Assembly (NCBI RefSeq): GCF_029784135.1
Contig: NC_073746.1
Span: 103,618,515-103,682,514, forward strand
Length of the DNA stretch: 64,000 nucleotides
Source of the DNA: Toxorhynchites rutilus septentrionalis
Lineage: Eukaryota > Arthropoda > Insecta > Diptera > Culicidae
Reading direction: 5' to 3'
Positions 35,657 through 47,805 of this stretch are shown one piece after another. The notes under the pieces were generated by a model. The model had not been told where the DNA came from and ran no database searches. It was given only the letters and a program-made list of their open reading frames with translations. Position 1 is the stretch's first letter. Every line of letters starts with the position of its first letter. The translations under genes and the position numbers were made by a program.

Positions 35657-36524
35657 GGGGTTTTATCCGAGACACTACCGCTTAGGACGTAGGACTACGC
35701 AATCTTTTTTTTTCTGAAATTTGTTGGTTTATCATTTCGGATATCATTTGCGAATACGTCGAAAGTTCATAAATAACTCTTTAGTAAAAAGTTCCGGGGA
35801 CCCTGAAAAGGTTTAATGACTTGCGTGGTTTTGTAGAATCATTTCGAGAAGCAACGATTCTTTCTTGCCTTTGCGAGAACAATACACTAATTGGTCATAT
35901 GTCGCAATTTGTTTCTTTATATCAATGCACGCATTGGACTGAGTATTTGACGAGAGGCATCTTCCGGGCATCGCCATTCAACAAGCATCAAACACGCGTC
36001 TAACAGATGCACAGCCAGCGATAAACTTCAAGTGAAATATTCGCTAGCGTTCACAGCTCGAGGGGAAACATACAACAAAAAACGAGCAGAATAAGCGACC
36101 TGTTGTTTCGGGCACAGAAAGATTCTGAGAATTTTCCTCAGAGGAGACGCAATACTTATACGCTAGCGACAGCTTACTTACTTCGCAAATATTCTCTTTT
36201 CGCTATCCTCCTTCGTTGTTTCTAGCGGCTGCATAAGTTGCTCGTTATTGACAGCTCTGTTCGGGAAAGCACACAAATCGACAAAGCAAATGTATGGGGA
36301 AATGGGAATGCTTCTAATTTTAATCAATTTAAACCATATACAGACTATGGGATTGAAATGTATAGCATATAAAACAAATCTTAGAAAATTTTCGATTCAA
36401 TTGGTATGCAAATCGTTAAAATCCGTTCGCAGCAAAAAAAGTTATTAACATTAACTTTATTTCATAAAAACGTGACCTGTTTTCTGATTTGGCACCCTTA
36501 ATGTAAGACGTAGTCCTACGTCAA
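35657..36524 (-). mobile_element. GACGTAG-end element, 870-bp copy
   Basis: The left boundary is GGGGTTTTATCCGAGACACT (35657), then GACGTAGGACTACG. The right boundary is GACGTAGTCCTACGTCAA (36507-36524). Reading on the minus strand it follows the standard order: GACGTAG end, GGGTGCCAAATCAG, AACGTTAATAAC-like block, TGTGCTTTCCCGAACAGAGC, body, hairpin end. The body is shared with 44582-45920. A 60-codon frame in both copies (35821, 44737) is not under visible protein constraint. Confidence 0.75.
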
Positions 36525-37467
36525 AAGAAAACGCTTAAAATCGTGGCAGGTAGGTATATCTATTGAAACCGACAAAGAATTTCAATATAATACAATAATA
36601 TGATAGAAACGTTCCTTAAATTTTCGATACCCTCGTCTTGTTGCAAGTCTTTTTTTTATGTAAAATGCACTTGAAAAATAAATTTTATTTACTCCGTATG
36701 ATCTAGATTGAGACGAAAAGTTTTCCTCTTGCATTCAAGTTTTAGAAAAATGAAGTGTTCAGCATCCTAATTGTGAAAAAAAGTAATTACAATTGCGGAC
36801 AAGAGATAAACTTCCATAATGTTCCTCTAAAATCCAAGAATAATAGACAATAGAATACTTATCCTGATATAAGAAGAAATCAAAGAAAAAATAATCATTT
36901 TGATTCGTGACATGTTTTTTTTCAAATGATGAATGTAATGCGATAAATATTTTTTGCAAATGTGTAATTAGTTTCTGTAAATCCTACTTCAACGTTATTT
37001 ATTCACACATTCAATTTTGTCCCATTTGGGTAACTGACGTGTCTGCCTGATATGTGAATTCCTATCTTCCTGGCTACTAATTCAATCAAAGTTTGACACA
37101 ACCAAAACCCGTGAATCTTCCTACCTTCTATCCTCGATCTCGCGCACGAAGATATCAGCCATTTCCATGCCGAACTGATATTGTGATTCTCAGATTTTCG
37201 TGGAAAATTGTAGTTTTGTTCCTTTTCGCGAAATATTTGACCCGTATTATTTATTTTTTCATTAGGATGCCCATTTTCATATTAAGGTTGTTCGAAAAAT
37301 CAACTTTCTTCCTTTTTTTTTCTTTCAAAAATGACTCTTTTTAAAAATTCTAAACATTGAACTACTTCACCGATACAGATGGATCATATATCAATATGAA
37401 TTCCATTAGCTAGTCTGGAAAAATATTAAAATTGTAAAAAAATGGATTCTGTTTTGGTTATTGATTG

Positions 37468-37586
37468 TACAAGATAACTTCGATATAACGTACATTTTAC
37501 TTTCAAAATTGTACGTTGTATCGAATTGTACATTATATCGAATTGTACGTTATAACGAGGGTACGTTATATCGAAGTTCCCCTGTA
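37468..37586. mobile_element. 119-bp MITE with ACTTCGATATAACGTAC ends
   Basis: The left end TACAAGATAACTTCGATATA pairs with the right end TATATCGAAGTTCCCCTGTA. The centre repeats TCGAATTGTACRTTATA. It provides the uninterrupted version of the MITE at 62429, which is split by a deleted mariner. Confidence 0.75.
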
Positions 37587-37834
37587 TCTGTTTTATATTG
37601 TTTACATGGCACTGGACTAAAGGCGCTATATATTTTTATATTTTTATTCTTGAAAGCTGAGCTGACTGCGACGAAAATCACATATCTTTATACAAAATAT
37701 ATCACCCTCTAGTCCAAAGCCATGTAACCATGTAACAAATACAATCAATAATTACGAAAAACCCAATTTTCTGCAAGCAGACTACCACTTTTCACGAAAA
37801 TCTAAGAACCACTATATCGGTTTGGTATGGAAGG

Positions 37835-38454
37835 GCTGATATGACATAAAAAATCCACTTACGCAAATTTGTTTTACCGTGTTTTTTTCCTCGATGCAAT
37901 CCTCGGTTTTCACATCTGATACAAACATAATTTTCGTAGCTGTTCAGTCAACTTTTCGTACATAGTGACGTGTTTTTGGCGCTGATGAAGCTTCCGGAAA
38001 ATGGGCGGAAAGCGAATCTCAACACATGTCCGAAATTTGATTGTGCGTGACTTCCAGCGTAAGGAGCCTCAACGAAACATTGCTGGAAAGTATGGGGTAA
38101 GAGCTGGACCCCCAACACCTCCGGAACCACATGGAAAATATGCCAAAGCGTTGTCAGTTGGTTATCGAAGCCAAAGGGGATCATATTGACTATTAATTAT
38201 ATGTTTTTATTTGTTTTCATTATTATTTTGAAATAAACCATGAAGTAGATTTTTCATGTCATTCCCTACAAGTACCCATTTACGAACAAAAGTCATTTTT
38301 GTTTTTTCAAAAAAAAAAAATAAATCAATGATACTGAAAAGGCAAAAAAGTCTATTAATTACCTACTTTTACGTAGCATTGACTGGAGTACTGAAAACTC
38401 TTAATATTGGAATACTTTGATTTCAAATGGGGTGGATTTTTTCGCGCCCATCAG
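37835..38454 (+). mobile_element. Internally deleted Tc1-like element
   Basis: The right end, inverted, reads CTGATGGGCGCGAAAAAATC and is flanked by TA (38455-38456). The left end is a poorer match (CTGATATGACATAAAAAATC). Between them are the start and the end of a Tc1-type transposase gene with the catalytic middle removed. Confidence 0.75.
38001..38189 (+). pseudogene. Tc1-like transposase, N-terminus fused to C-terminus
   Basis: MGGKRISTHVRNLIVRDFQR and KEPQRNIAGKYGV form the first helix-turn-helix of a Tc1/Tc3 transposase. The sequence then jumps near 38100 to the C-terminal tail. In frame +2 the tail reads MENMPKRCQLVIEAKGDHID with a stop at 38186, like the SMPKRCQAVI.AKGG ending of Tc1 proteins. 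The whole DDE core is missing and the tail is out of frame. Presumably a deletion between short direct repeats produced this (inference). Confidence 0.85.
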
Positions 38455-38456
38455 TA

Positions 38457-38811
38457 TATGTCGAATATTTGAAATAATACCGTAGCGTCATACCGAAAAT
38501 TGAAGGCACTTAGTCTTACCCTGCATCGCACATTATTTCGAAGAAGCCATTTTGGAAAATGTATCCAATGCTAGAACCATACATACAGAGCGATTTTTCC
38601 TGGCTCGGAAAACATTAGGGATTCGGATGACGGAAAAAAAACATCGGAAGACTTAGATTTATGGAGATATAAAGTTGCCTTCCTTCCTTCGGAAAGTGTT
38701 AAAGTAAAGTATCTTCGTAAACTGTGGTTAATGATAATATATTATCAGCATATTCTTGTTGAAGTGTGTTAGATTTTCAACTTTAGTCTTGTATGGAAAC
38801 ATCATAATTTG
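38457..38811 (+). repeat. Dispersed 350-bp repeat, copy 2
   Basis: Direct-orientation homologue of 31868-32217. It begins immediately after the TA that bounds the Tc1 derivative. Confidence 0.8.
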
Positions 38812-40607
38812 CTTGTACTCTGAGACGTTGTATTTTTTTCAACATTTAATTATATTGAAGCATGAGGAAAATTGAACATTTTCCTCATTCAGCTGTTATG
38901 TCAACCTTCACATGACAACAACAAACAACAACGAATACTATGTTGGAATGTGTAAATCCTCAAAACAAAATAAGATTATATCTGTTGCTCTTTGATTCAC
39001 AAACAGATATCAAAATTTCGTCTCGATGTTGTTTTTCTAGTGCTGAACAAAAACAACTCTCTTCCTCTACGCAGCCATAAACATCTATATCTGTACTTCG
39101 CCAGCATTCAAGTACAAGCTATTAGGAGCAGCAACGCAGTCATTTTTCATCTGGCCCGTGATTTGTAAATACTGATTTATGAGTTCTATAAATATCATCG
39201 GATGTGACAAAACAATATTTGAGTGTATCTCGTTACGTAGGTTAATGTGTGTGTGATCGGTGGTACATAAAGCCGCCAGTCGGTACCGAAAAGCATAAAC
39301 TCCTATTTATCACGAAGGAAATATTGTTACTTTGTTGCCACGCATTCAGATACAAACATCGGTGACAGATTTGCGTGCAAACATCCAACGGAACAACAAT
39401 GTGTCGTGCTGACATATATCAGCCGACATGGAGAGCAAGCAAAAACATTGGTTTCTTTTACAGCATGCGTTACATTTCCGTGCCCCCCACGCCCAAAAGT
39501 GCTCCCCAGCAGGACCTGCCGGCATCAATCACGTTTACGATGACAGTAATGCTTTTCGGGTCTCACACACGCACACTGGATGCTGACCGTTGCGTTCTCC
39601 GACATTAATCATGCTGCTTCTGGTTCACTTTTGAGAACCTTCCAAACACTCATCGGACAAATTTAGGCAGGCGAGTGCGTGATTTTGTGGGTGGGGGTTA
39701 AATGAAAAATGATTGTTCTCCCCTGCCCCAAAACGTCATAACTTTTCATCAGGAGCAGCAACGGTAATCATGGACTGGGTAATAAATTTCCACTCTGACG
39801 ATCGACGGGCGGAATACGCAAATGATGATTCCATTCGGGAAGTGAAATCAAATAAACTGTTTGCGATGCTTTGAAATCGTTTTCAAAGAGGAGCTAATTT
39901 TGACGGCGCGGATGAGTGATCCCTTTCCTGAGATGGGCCGTTAAAGCCTTTCACTGGTTTAGATCTCCGTTTATAATCACATTTCATTTCATCGTAAACA
40001 AATAATAATTTCCTGAATAATGTTCATATTATGGGTAGTCCATTCTTTTGCGTTTATGTGGTTTTTGTCGTTTTGAACGACGAGGCGTTAGCGGAAATGC
40101 TGCTCGCGTTTTCAAACATATTATCGTCTCAGAAGTATGCAATGGTTTTACTTTATGTTTTTGATGGAATGTGTTTATTGGATGCTTCTCGAAACTTTCG
40201 TAGAGTGATATTTTTAGTACCATTAAGAATGGTGAAGGATGTGTTATAATGCCACAGTTGCAACATTGGAATTCCAACGATTTTAAGACAAATCGCGGGG
40301 GTTTCATTTTTTTTTGTTTCAATTTCACAAGTAGAAAAAAAATATTTCGTTTTCGTGAAGTATGTTCGTCTTCACTAGTAAATAATTAACAAGGTAGAAA
40401 AAGTATTCTGGAACACAATTAACTCGTTGCAGTCGCATTGAATTATTTTTACTTCAAAGAGCAGTGATGCATAACTTTCCGTAATAATATGAAAAATATA
40501 TTAGATTTATTTATTATTTTTGTAAACTTTAGATATGTATTCACTGAAAAATGTTTTTTGATGTGTGGTTTTCATATAAAAATTATATGTGCAGTGCTAG
40601 CTGTAGC
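38812..40607. other. Unassigned intronic DNA
   Basis: No element ends or coding exons are recognised. The composition is mixed, with some GC-richer parts at 39240-39620 that lack a convincing frame or splice sites. Confidence 0.5.
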
Positions 40608-40667
40608 ATGTCTTCTTCTTAAATGGCACTAACGTTCCTAGAGGAACTTCGCCGTCTCAACATAGTA

Positions 40668-41949
40668 CAGGGTTTTCCAACTTTAAATTCCGAAAATAAA
40701 TTGAAATAAAACACACTTAGAATTCGAATTTCGATGAAACTTTTATTTCAAATTAAAGTTTGGTTTTACCATATGTGTGAAATACAACATCATTCAAATG
40801 TACATCTAGGGCTTCCTCGCACACCTTGATCCGAAACAGGTAATTTTCGATGACTTTTCAGCACATATGGGGCGGAATCTCGGCCATAAATTCACGAATG
40901 TTGTCTTTCAAATGTTCAAGAGTTTGCGGAGAGTTGGCATCGACACGGTCTTTCGCATAACCCCACAAAAAAAAAGTTTAGCGTGTTCAAATCGCATGAT
41001 CTGGACGGCCAATTGGCATCACCAAAACGCGAAATTATGCGTCCCTCAAATTTCGTTCGCAATATGGCCATGTTCGGTCGTGTTGTGTGGCACGTGGCGC
41101 CGTTCTGCTGAAACCACATGTCATCCGTATCCATATCTTCAATTTGTGGCAAAAAAAAATCGATTGACATGCGGCCATAGCTCTCACCATTCACAGTTAC
41201 CGTCTCGCCGTCCTCATTTTCAAAGAAATACGGCCGGATGACTCCACCAGACCATACTGCGCACCAAACAGTGACTTTTGGCGGATGCAACGGCCTCTCA
41301 ACAATCACGTGTGGATTTTCTGAGCCCCATATGCGGAAATTTTGGGTGTTCACATAGCCACCGAGCTCGAAATGTGCCTCATCGCTGAAGAAAATTTGAT
41401 GCGAAAATTCAGCATTTTGCTGCTGTTGTTCGTTCACCCAATCGACGTATGCCCGACGCATTCCATGGTCACCACGCTCTAATTTTTGAACCAGTTGGAC
41501 TTTATATGGATGTAGGTACAAGTCCAAATGCAAAATTCGCCACAATGATGTGTTCGACAAGCCCAATTGCTGAGCACGTCGTGGAATCGAAACAATCGGG
41601 TCATCCTCCACACTGGCTGCAACAGCAGAAATATTTTCGACCGAACGCACATTACGATGATGCACAGGTTTCACAATATCCGCTACGGATCCAGTTTGCT
41701 CGAATTTACGCACTACATTAGCGATTGTGTGCTCTGTAGGCCGTCCATGACGACCAAAATCGAAAAACATTTGCCGGTTTTTCATAATTTTTATAGAATA
41801 ATTTAACAAAATTAACACGTTGTGCGATGCTAAAACGATCCATATTGTAAAATGGCAGACATTCAACTAACGATATGACGCTTTGGTTGACAGCTATGTC
41901 AAACGGCGCAGGGCTGTATACTTTCGGAAGCCCGAAATGGAAAACCCTG
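40668..41949 (-). mobile_element. mariner-like element inserted in SINE
   Basis: CAGGGTTTTCCA at the left and TGGAAAACCCTG at the right are perfect terminal repeats. TA flanks both sides (40666-40667, 41950-41951). The 1282-bp element carries a minus-strand transposase pseudogene. Confidence 0.93.
40753..41843 (-). pseudogene. mariner/Tc3-like transposase with D-to-N at catalytic site
   Basis: The start is ATG at 41843 (MDRFSIAQRVNFVKLFYKN). After about 30 codons the frame shifts and continues as FGRHGRPTEHTIANVVRKFE through the DNA-binding region (QLGLSNTSLWRIL) and catalytic core. The first catalytic Asp is in FFSDEAHF. The second position, normally FQQDGATCHT, reads FQQNGATCHT, a single G-to-A change. 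The third is in WPSRSCDLNTLNFFF, with 36 residues between positions two and three. A second frameshift follows, then DNIREFMAEIPPHMC with an in-frame stop, and the tail ends TYGKTKL at 40753. It resembles transposases often annotated as Tc3 or SETMAR-like in insects. Clearly dead. Confidence 0.9.
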
Positions 41950-42382
41950 TATATTACTTGCGTCATTTTTATTAGTAGTTAGTTGAGATTTCTATGCCAA
42001 ATAACCTTGAATGCATTCTGAGTGGCAAGCTCTAGAATACGCGTGACCACACTGCAAAAACGGAGGAAATTTGTTTGATGAAAAATTCCCCCGACCAGAA
42101 CGGGAATCGAACCCGAACCCCCGTTAAGTTTCATTAGAAATGGAATTTCTCCGAGGTTTGTTTTGCCTATAATTACGATACTTCAACTTTCATTGAATTG
42201 TTATTAATAGAAAAATTAAAGTATTCACATTTCCCATACTTTTTCTATGTTACTCGAACTCGAACTCGTGCGTGATTCGTTCTTCGGTTCGGTATCGATT
42301 TAACTGTCAATGCAGCCAATCTTATTGTTACTTATGGACATTTAAGTTTCGGCTCGATGATGGATGCGAGTATAAAAGGATC

Positions 42383-42518
<136 letters not shown>

Positions 42519-42524
42519 CGCTAT

Positions 42525-43130
42525 AGTTTGAGACCCCTCCCCCCTCTCTAAGGGTGGGCTGCCATACAAATGAAACCCTAATTTTTGCATTACTCGAGAA
42601 TTAATCAAGCAAATGAAACAAAATTGTGCATACTGAGGTTTTAGGATGCAGTAAATATTTCTACGATGGTTAGACTCTCCCCCCTCCTCTCTAAGGAGGG
42701 GCTGCCATACAAATGAAACAAAAATTTCAGAATTACTCGAGAATTAATCAAGCAAACGAAACCAAATTTGGCATATGGAGGTTTTAGGATGTAATAAGTA
42801 TTTCTATGGTGGTTAGACACTCCTTCCGCTCTCTAAGGGTGGGCTGCCACACAAATGAAACACAAATTTCTGCATAACTCGAAAACTAACTAAGCCGGAG
42901 CTAATGGAGCCGAATTTGACATGTGAAGGTTTAACGGGTCACGAAACGTTTCTATGGTGAATACACTCCTCTCCTCTTCTCTAAGGGGGGCTGCCAGCCA
43001 AACGAAACACATACTTCTGCATTACTCGAGGTTTTTGGGTATGAGAAATGTTTCTATAATGGTATGACACCCCTCCCTTCTCTGGAATGAAGAGGGGTCC
43101 CATAAAAATATTACACATATTCCAACCAAA
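42525..43130 (+). repeat. 145-bp minisatellite inside Helitron
   Basis: Units repeat CTCTCTAAGGG, GGCTGCCATACAAATGAAAC, TTTCTGCATTACTCGAGAAT, GGAGGTTTTAGGATG and ATTTCTATGGTGGTTAGACA. CTCTCTAAGG occurs near 42544, 42688, 42829 and 42978. The last unit is a variant, CTGGAATGAAGAGGGGTCCC. The same array is at 60825-61850. Confidence 0.9.
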
Positions 43131-43345
43131 AATATTCTAACCAAACATGACAAGTAAAAATTTTCGGAAAACTTTGTAGGAAAAAAGGAAAATTTAATTC
43201 CCATGTGTTCTACAATTACATAGTGACAAGTGCTGTTAGTCCATTTGATGTTTCCGCTAGCGAAATTGATCTTTGTTCGAAACTGGAATTGGAATTTAAT
43301 GTGATGAGACGCACTCCTATAACTTCTTCTATCTATACCAACAAA

Positions 43346-44116
43346 AAAATTGTAAGGGGTTGTATCTAGCACACGACCGCATATTTTCGACGTAGAACTA
43401 CGCAATTATATTATGCAATCCACTTGTTTACCACTTCGAATATTATTTTACAATGCATCGAAAATTTGTAATAGAAAACGACAAACTAGTACAAGAGTAC
43501 TAAACGCCAAAGAATACCCCCGACCTGCATCTATTTGCAAAGCGGATTCCCCCAGGCATATTAATTAAGAAGTCCGTGTTAGGGAAACACAGCTCGGTTG
43601 GGAACAAAAATACCCCCGACTTGCATGTATATTTGCGAAGCGGATTTCCACAGGTACATCGATTTGGAAGTCTGTGTTGGGGAAACCGTAAATCGGGCCA
43701 ATCAATACTTGGCAGTTAGGGTGTTTAGATAACGCTCGACATTTTACAGTTATTCAATTGTTCATCTCATGAAAAATAACATTTTTTTAATTGTGATAGA
43801 CGCGTAGAAATATTTCCTATCAATTGATGCAAACATCTTTCCGATCTGTTAAGAAATGTTAGCACACAAATCGGCAGAACAAATGTATGGGAAAAAAGGA
43901 AGTTCTTCCAGTTTTCATGAATTTGAACCGTTTATAGATTAGCGAATTGTAATGTATAGCATATCAAACAAATCTTAGAGAATTTCCGATCCGATTGGTA
44001 TGCAACTCATGAGAATTTGTTCACAGTGAAAATAGTTATTAACGTTAACTTTATTTCATAAAAACGTGACCTGTTTTCTGATTTGGCACCCTTCCTGAAA
44101 GACGTAGTTCTACGTC
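43346..44116 (-). mobile_element. GACGTAG-end element nested in Helitron, with 95-bp units
   Basis: The left boundary is GGGGTTGTATCTAGCACACG, then GACGTAGAACTACG. The right boundary is GACGTAGTTCTACGTC (44100-44115). Inside are two copies of a 95-bp unit (CCCCCGACCTGCATCTATTT at 43519, CCCCCGACTTGCATGTATAT at 43612) and the block TTGTGATAGACGCGTAGAAA. The Helitron relative at 55474 continues across this point, which confirms the insertion. Confidence 0.75.
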
Positions 44117-44581
44117 CAAAGGATCGCCGGATGTGTTGATGAGAGCAGAACTCGAGGAGAGAATTGTCTGATTTAGGGCTGTCTTTATTCTATCATATTT
44201 TCTGTATAAAACATTTATTCCATGTAACGGAGAAACATGTTATTTACAAGTGGTTGAAAAATCTTGAACGTGAATTATGTCTGGAAATAATCTGATATTA
44301 TAATGATGAGTTTTGTTAGAAATACTAAGAATGTTATAGTAAAAGGTAAATTCAACGGGGTCGAATAGAAGATCAATCAATGAACAGTTCTGCGATTGGG
44401 CTCATGAACTTGCTCATAGCCAGAAAACGTGAATGTTTGAAGGTGTTGATAACAAAAAACAAATTTTGGGCGGGGAGAAGTTTGCCGGGTCAGCTAGTTC
44501 ATAATAAAAGTGTAAAGCAGTTTCGATCATTCAAGATTAAGTCTAGACTAAGTTTGGAAAAAAATCGTATAAAAGATTCGA

Positions 44582-45920
44582 GGGGTTGTATCCGAGATGC
44601 GACCGCTTAGTACGTAGGACTACGCAATCTTTTTTTTTTAAATTTGTTGGTTTATCAATTTCGGATATTATTTGCGAATGCGTCGAAATTTCATAAATAA
44701 CTCTTTGGTACAAAGTTCCTGAAAAGGTTTAATGACTTGCGTGGTTTTGTAGAATCATTTCGAAAAGCAACGACTATTTGTTGCCTTTGCGAGAACAATA
44801 CACTAATTGGTCATATGACGCACTTCGTTTCTTTATATCAATGCACGTATTGTGCTGAGTATTTAACGAGAGGCATCTTCCGTGCATCGTCATTCAACGA
44901 GCATCAAACACGCGTCTAACAGATGCACACAGTTGCAGCGACAAAAATGAAGCATCGCGAGAATGACCGTGTATGGAAAATCGGCTCTCGACTCTCGGTC
45001 AAAACCGTCAACAAAGCTAGGAGCTTGTAGCATCATAACAAAACCGATGCGCACGAGAGCAAATACGAATGGCGACTAAAAGTATCGAAGGTGTGCTATT
45101 CACATGTACAGGAAGTGAACAGGTTCTAAGTTTCGCGCAATGAAAACAAGCAACACACAAAAAGCCAAACACTGAGGGCTAGAAGCGACCTATAATCATT
45201 TGCACTCTTCTCCTTTTTCCCCTGCTTTGCCATGGCTCGGATTGTGTTAATTGCAATGCCAGATGCACTTCAAGTGAAATATTCGCTAGCGTTCACAGCT
45301 CGAGAGGGAAACATAAAACAAAAAAAAACGAGCAGAATAAGCGACCTTTGTTGTTTCGGGCGCAGAAGATTCTGAGAATTTTCCTTCTTTTTCTTCCTCT
45401 TCTTATTGAAATAAGGAGACTTTAAACTTTTCAGTTCATTCATCTCTAGTCTTCAAAAAGAACCTTGGAAAATTTTCCTACTCGTTCACCTCCATTGCCT
45501 TGAGAAAGGAACTTGATCCCTCGCGGTTCAGCTCGCCCAGCAACGGTGTTGTTCAGTCGGTGACCTCGCGAAGAATGAAGAAAATATTCCTCAGCTATCC
45601 CCCTTCGTTGTTTCTATTCTAGCGGCTGCATAAATTGCCCGTTATTGACAGCTCTGTTTGGGAAAGCACACAAATGAACAGAACAAATGTAAGGGGAAAT
45701 GGGAATGCTTCCAATTTTCATCAATTTAAACCATATACAGACTAGGGGATTGTAACGTATAGCATATTAAACAAATCTTAGAAAATTTCCGATTCGATTG
45801 GTATGTGAATCGTTAAAATCCGTTCGCAGAAAAAATAGTTATTAACGTTAATTTTATTTCATAAAACGTGATCTGTTTTCTGATTTGGCACCCTTAATGT
45901 AAGACATGGTCCTACGTCAA
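44582..45920 (-). mobile_element. GACGTAG-end element, 1.34-kb copy
   Basis: The left boundary is GGGGTTGTATCCGAGATGCG, then TACGTAGGACTACG. The right boundary is GACATGGTCCTACGTCAA (45903-45920). It is homologous to 35657-36524 but about 470 bp longer: 44950-45260 and 45440-45600 are absent there. The extra part includes AGCAACGGTGTTGTTCAGTC, also seen in the right arm at 28997. It starts 85 bp after the Helitron end. Confidence 0.78.
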
Positions 45921-46554
45921 AAGATGCTAAATTAGCTAATACCTCTACATACACGATGTAAAGTGATGCTGAAGGGCATTTAACTAGACATAACATTCCG
46001 ATGAAGAATAGTAATTGTGCTATGCAGCTTACATTACAGTTTACAGAAGATTAACTAAGAATTCTTTCGTCATTAAAAAAAGATATGTTTGTCCCGGTGA
46101 CTGAAACAATTTATCAACAAGTGTTCATCATTACTTGCAAAAATAAGAAAACATGTTTGATTGCTAAACGAATGATACTGATGATTCGACCTAATAAATT
46201 CCATTGAGATAACATAGAAATAACTACAAAGATACACATTGAAAGACATCACGCTATCGGAGGCATCTGACTTCATGAATGATAAACGATATTTTTGAGC
46301 GTACCCTGCATGCCCTTCTTAGCCTTTAACTCCTTCGAATTTGTACGAACTATCTCAAGAAGTTTGCCGGCATCGTACGTATATAGGAAAGTAAAGTGAG
46401 GTTTTCGACAGTGAAAAAGAAACATTGTCTACATGCTTGACTTCGTGATATTTTTGGTGCTCTTCTGAACTTATTCTGCTCAATTTATGTGGGAAGGAGA
46501 AACTTTTCTCTAACGGCAGTCTAGATGATGGTTTTTTCCCTACCATTTCTTATA

Positions 46555-47448
46555 GGGGAAATCAGGGAAAAACCGACATTCACTGATTTTTTCAGTTAGA
46601 AGCAATTTTTTGGAAAAATTCCGATGTCCCCTGTACACACTTGTCATTTCTTACGTTTCGAGGTACCTCACATATGTGGAAGTCGCTTTGCTGTCAAAAC
46701 AAACAATAAAACAGAACCGGCCAGCAAACATGAGACAGCTCATGTATAATTTCGCTCGTGGAATTTAAGTGTTTAAGTCGGAAAATTGTAGAAAATTCGA
46801 TACTTTTATGAGCTTAATTCATCGTAGATCATTATTCAATGTAATTTGTGAGACGGGAGGTGGTGTTGTTGCATATCAATTCTCGAAAAGATTGTTTTGA
46901 AATTTCGAGGTAACACCGACACCTTCAATCAGGGTAGAACCGACACCTGGTTTGTGTTTCATAGACAGGAAAAATGCGTTCTCACTTTTTGTAGATGTCT
47001 CGTGTTTATATTCGAAAGATAAAATGGAAGAGCTGAACTAATAAAACAGCCAGAATCAACGTTGAATCGGGCATGTCAACAGAAAAAGCCAGAGCTCATG
47101 GTATCCCTTCGTTTAACGCCCATCGGCATATTTCACGTGGATGCTCACCTAAGCTGGGATCCTAAAGTGTCCACATAGTATATAGATATTTAATTCGTTT
47201 TTTCAAAGGTGTCGATTTTACCCGACAGGGTGTCGATCTCACCCTACTCCCATTTATTTCACCTAAAAATATCAATTTTTATATTCTATCAAAATTCGAG
47301 TACTAATCAAAAAATGATCAAGAGATACTGTAGAATGTTTCAGTTGAATTTGAAGAGAGGTTCTGTAACGATTTGAAGTCTAAGACATATAGTAGATCTT
47401 GGAAATATGTGGAAATCCTTAGAGTGTCGGTTTTACCCTAATTCCCCC
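46555..47448. mobile_element. TA-flanked MITE with GGGGAAATCAGGG ends
   Basis: The left end GGGGAAATCAGGGAAAAACC and the right end GGTTTTACCCTAATTCCCCC pair and are flanked by TA (46553-46554, 47449-47450). The motif ACCGACAC is repeated many times inside, in both orientations (46579, 46916, 46939, 47213, 47231, 47425). No coding frame is seen. Confidence 0.75.
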
Positions 47449-47683
47449 TACTTGGTTCGTGGATTCTCGTTCTCGAGTGTATGTGCGCTTGGTTTGTTGA
47501 AGTTTTGTGTGGCACGTTTCTACATTTGGTGGCGAAGTAATGGGTTTACCCGGTTAGAGCAATAATGAAGCCTCCAGAGACATTATCGTTGAATGTGATA
47601 ACACTTTCAAACAAATTACTTCAGCCAAAAAAGTGGGTATAATGATAATAGCACTAACAGTAGGTTTTTTTACTCGATTTCAG

Positions 47684-47805
47684 CTGCTTTTCAACACGTT
47701 CGTGAAAATTTGGAAGATCTGAATGGAAAATCGGAAGCGAACGAAACCGATCTTGTGTTCCTGCAAGGGATTCTAGAAAATCCGGCAGTTACCCAAATAA
47801 TAAAG
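47684..47805 (+). CDS. vari: L27-proximal exon of varicose/MPP6-like MAGUK
   Basis: The 122-bp exon has acceptor TTTCAG at 47678-47683 and donor AAG|GTAAGC at 47806. It completes one codon and adds 40 residues, including VRENLEDLNGKSEANETDLV and FLQGILENPAVTQIIK. The pattern V.ENL..L......D.IFL.GI.ENP.V is the start of vertebrate MPP2 and MPP6, at their first L27 domain. L27 domains dimerise MAGUKs at septate or cell junctions; fly varicose acts in septate-junction assembly. The downstream L27, PDZ, SH3 and guanylate-kinase exons are not in this window. The family is well supported; the orthologue name is inferred. Confidence 0.78.

Larger units (their letters stand above)
40608..42125 (-). 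mobile_element. tRNA-derived SINE split by a mariner
   Basis: On the minus strand the 5' part at about 42125-41952 starts CGGGGGTTCGGGTTCGATTC. This contains an exact Pol III B box (GGTTCGATTCC), followed by a body ending ACGCAAGTAA. After the mariner it continues at 40667 with CTATGTTGAGACGGCGAAGT, CCTCTAGGAACGTTAGTGCC and an AAGAAGAAG tail. It belongs to the mosquito SINEs with B-box heads and GAA-rich tails. An A box was not found, so the head is probably truncated. Confidence 0.65.
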
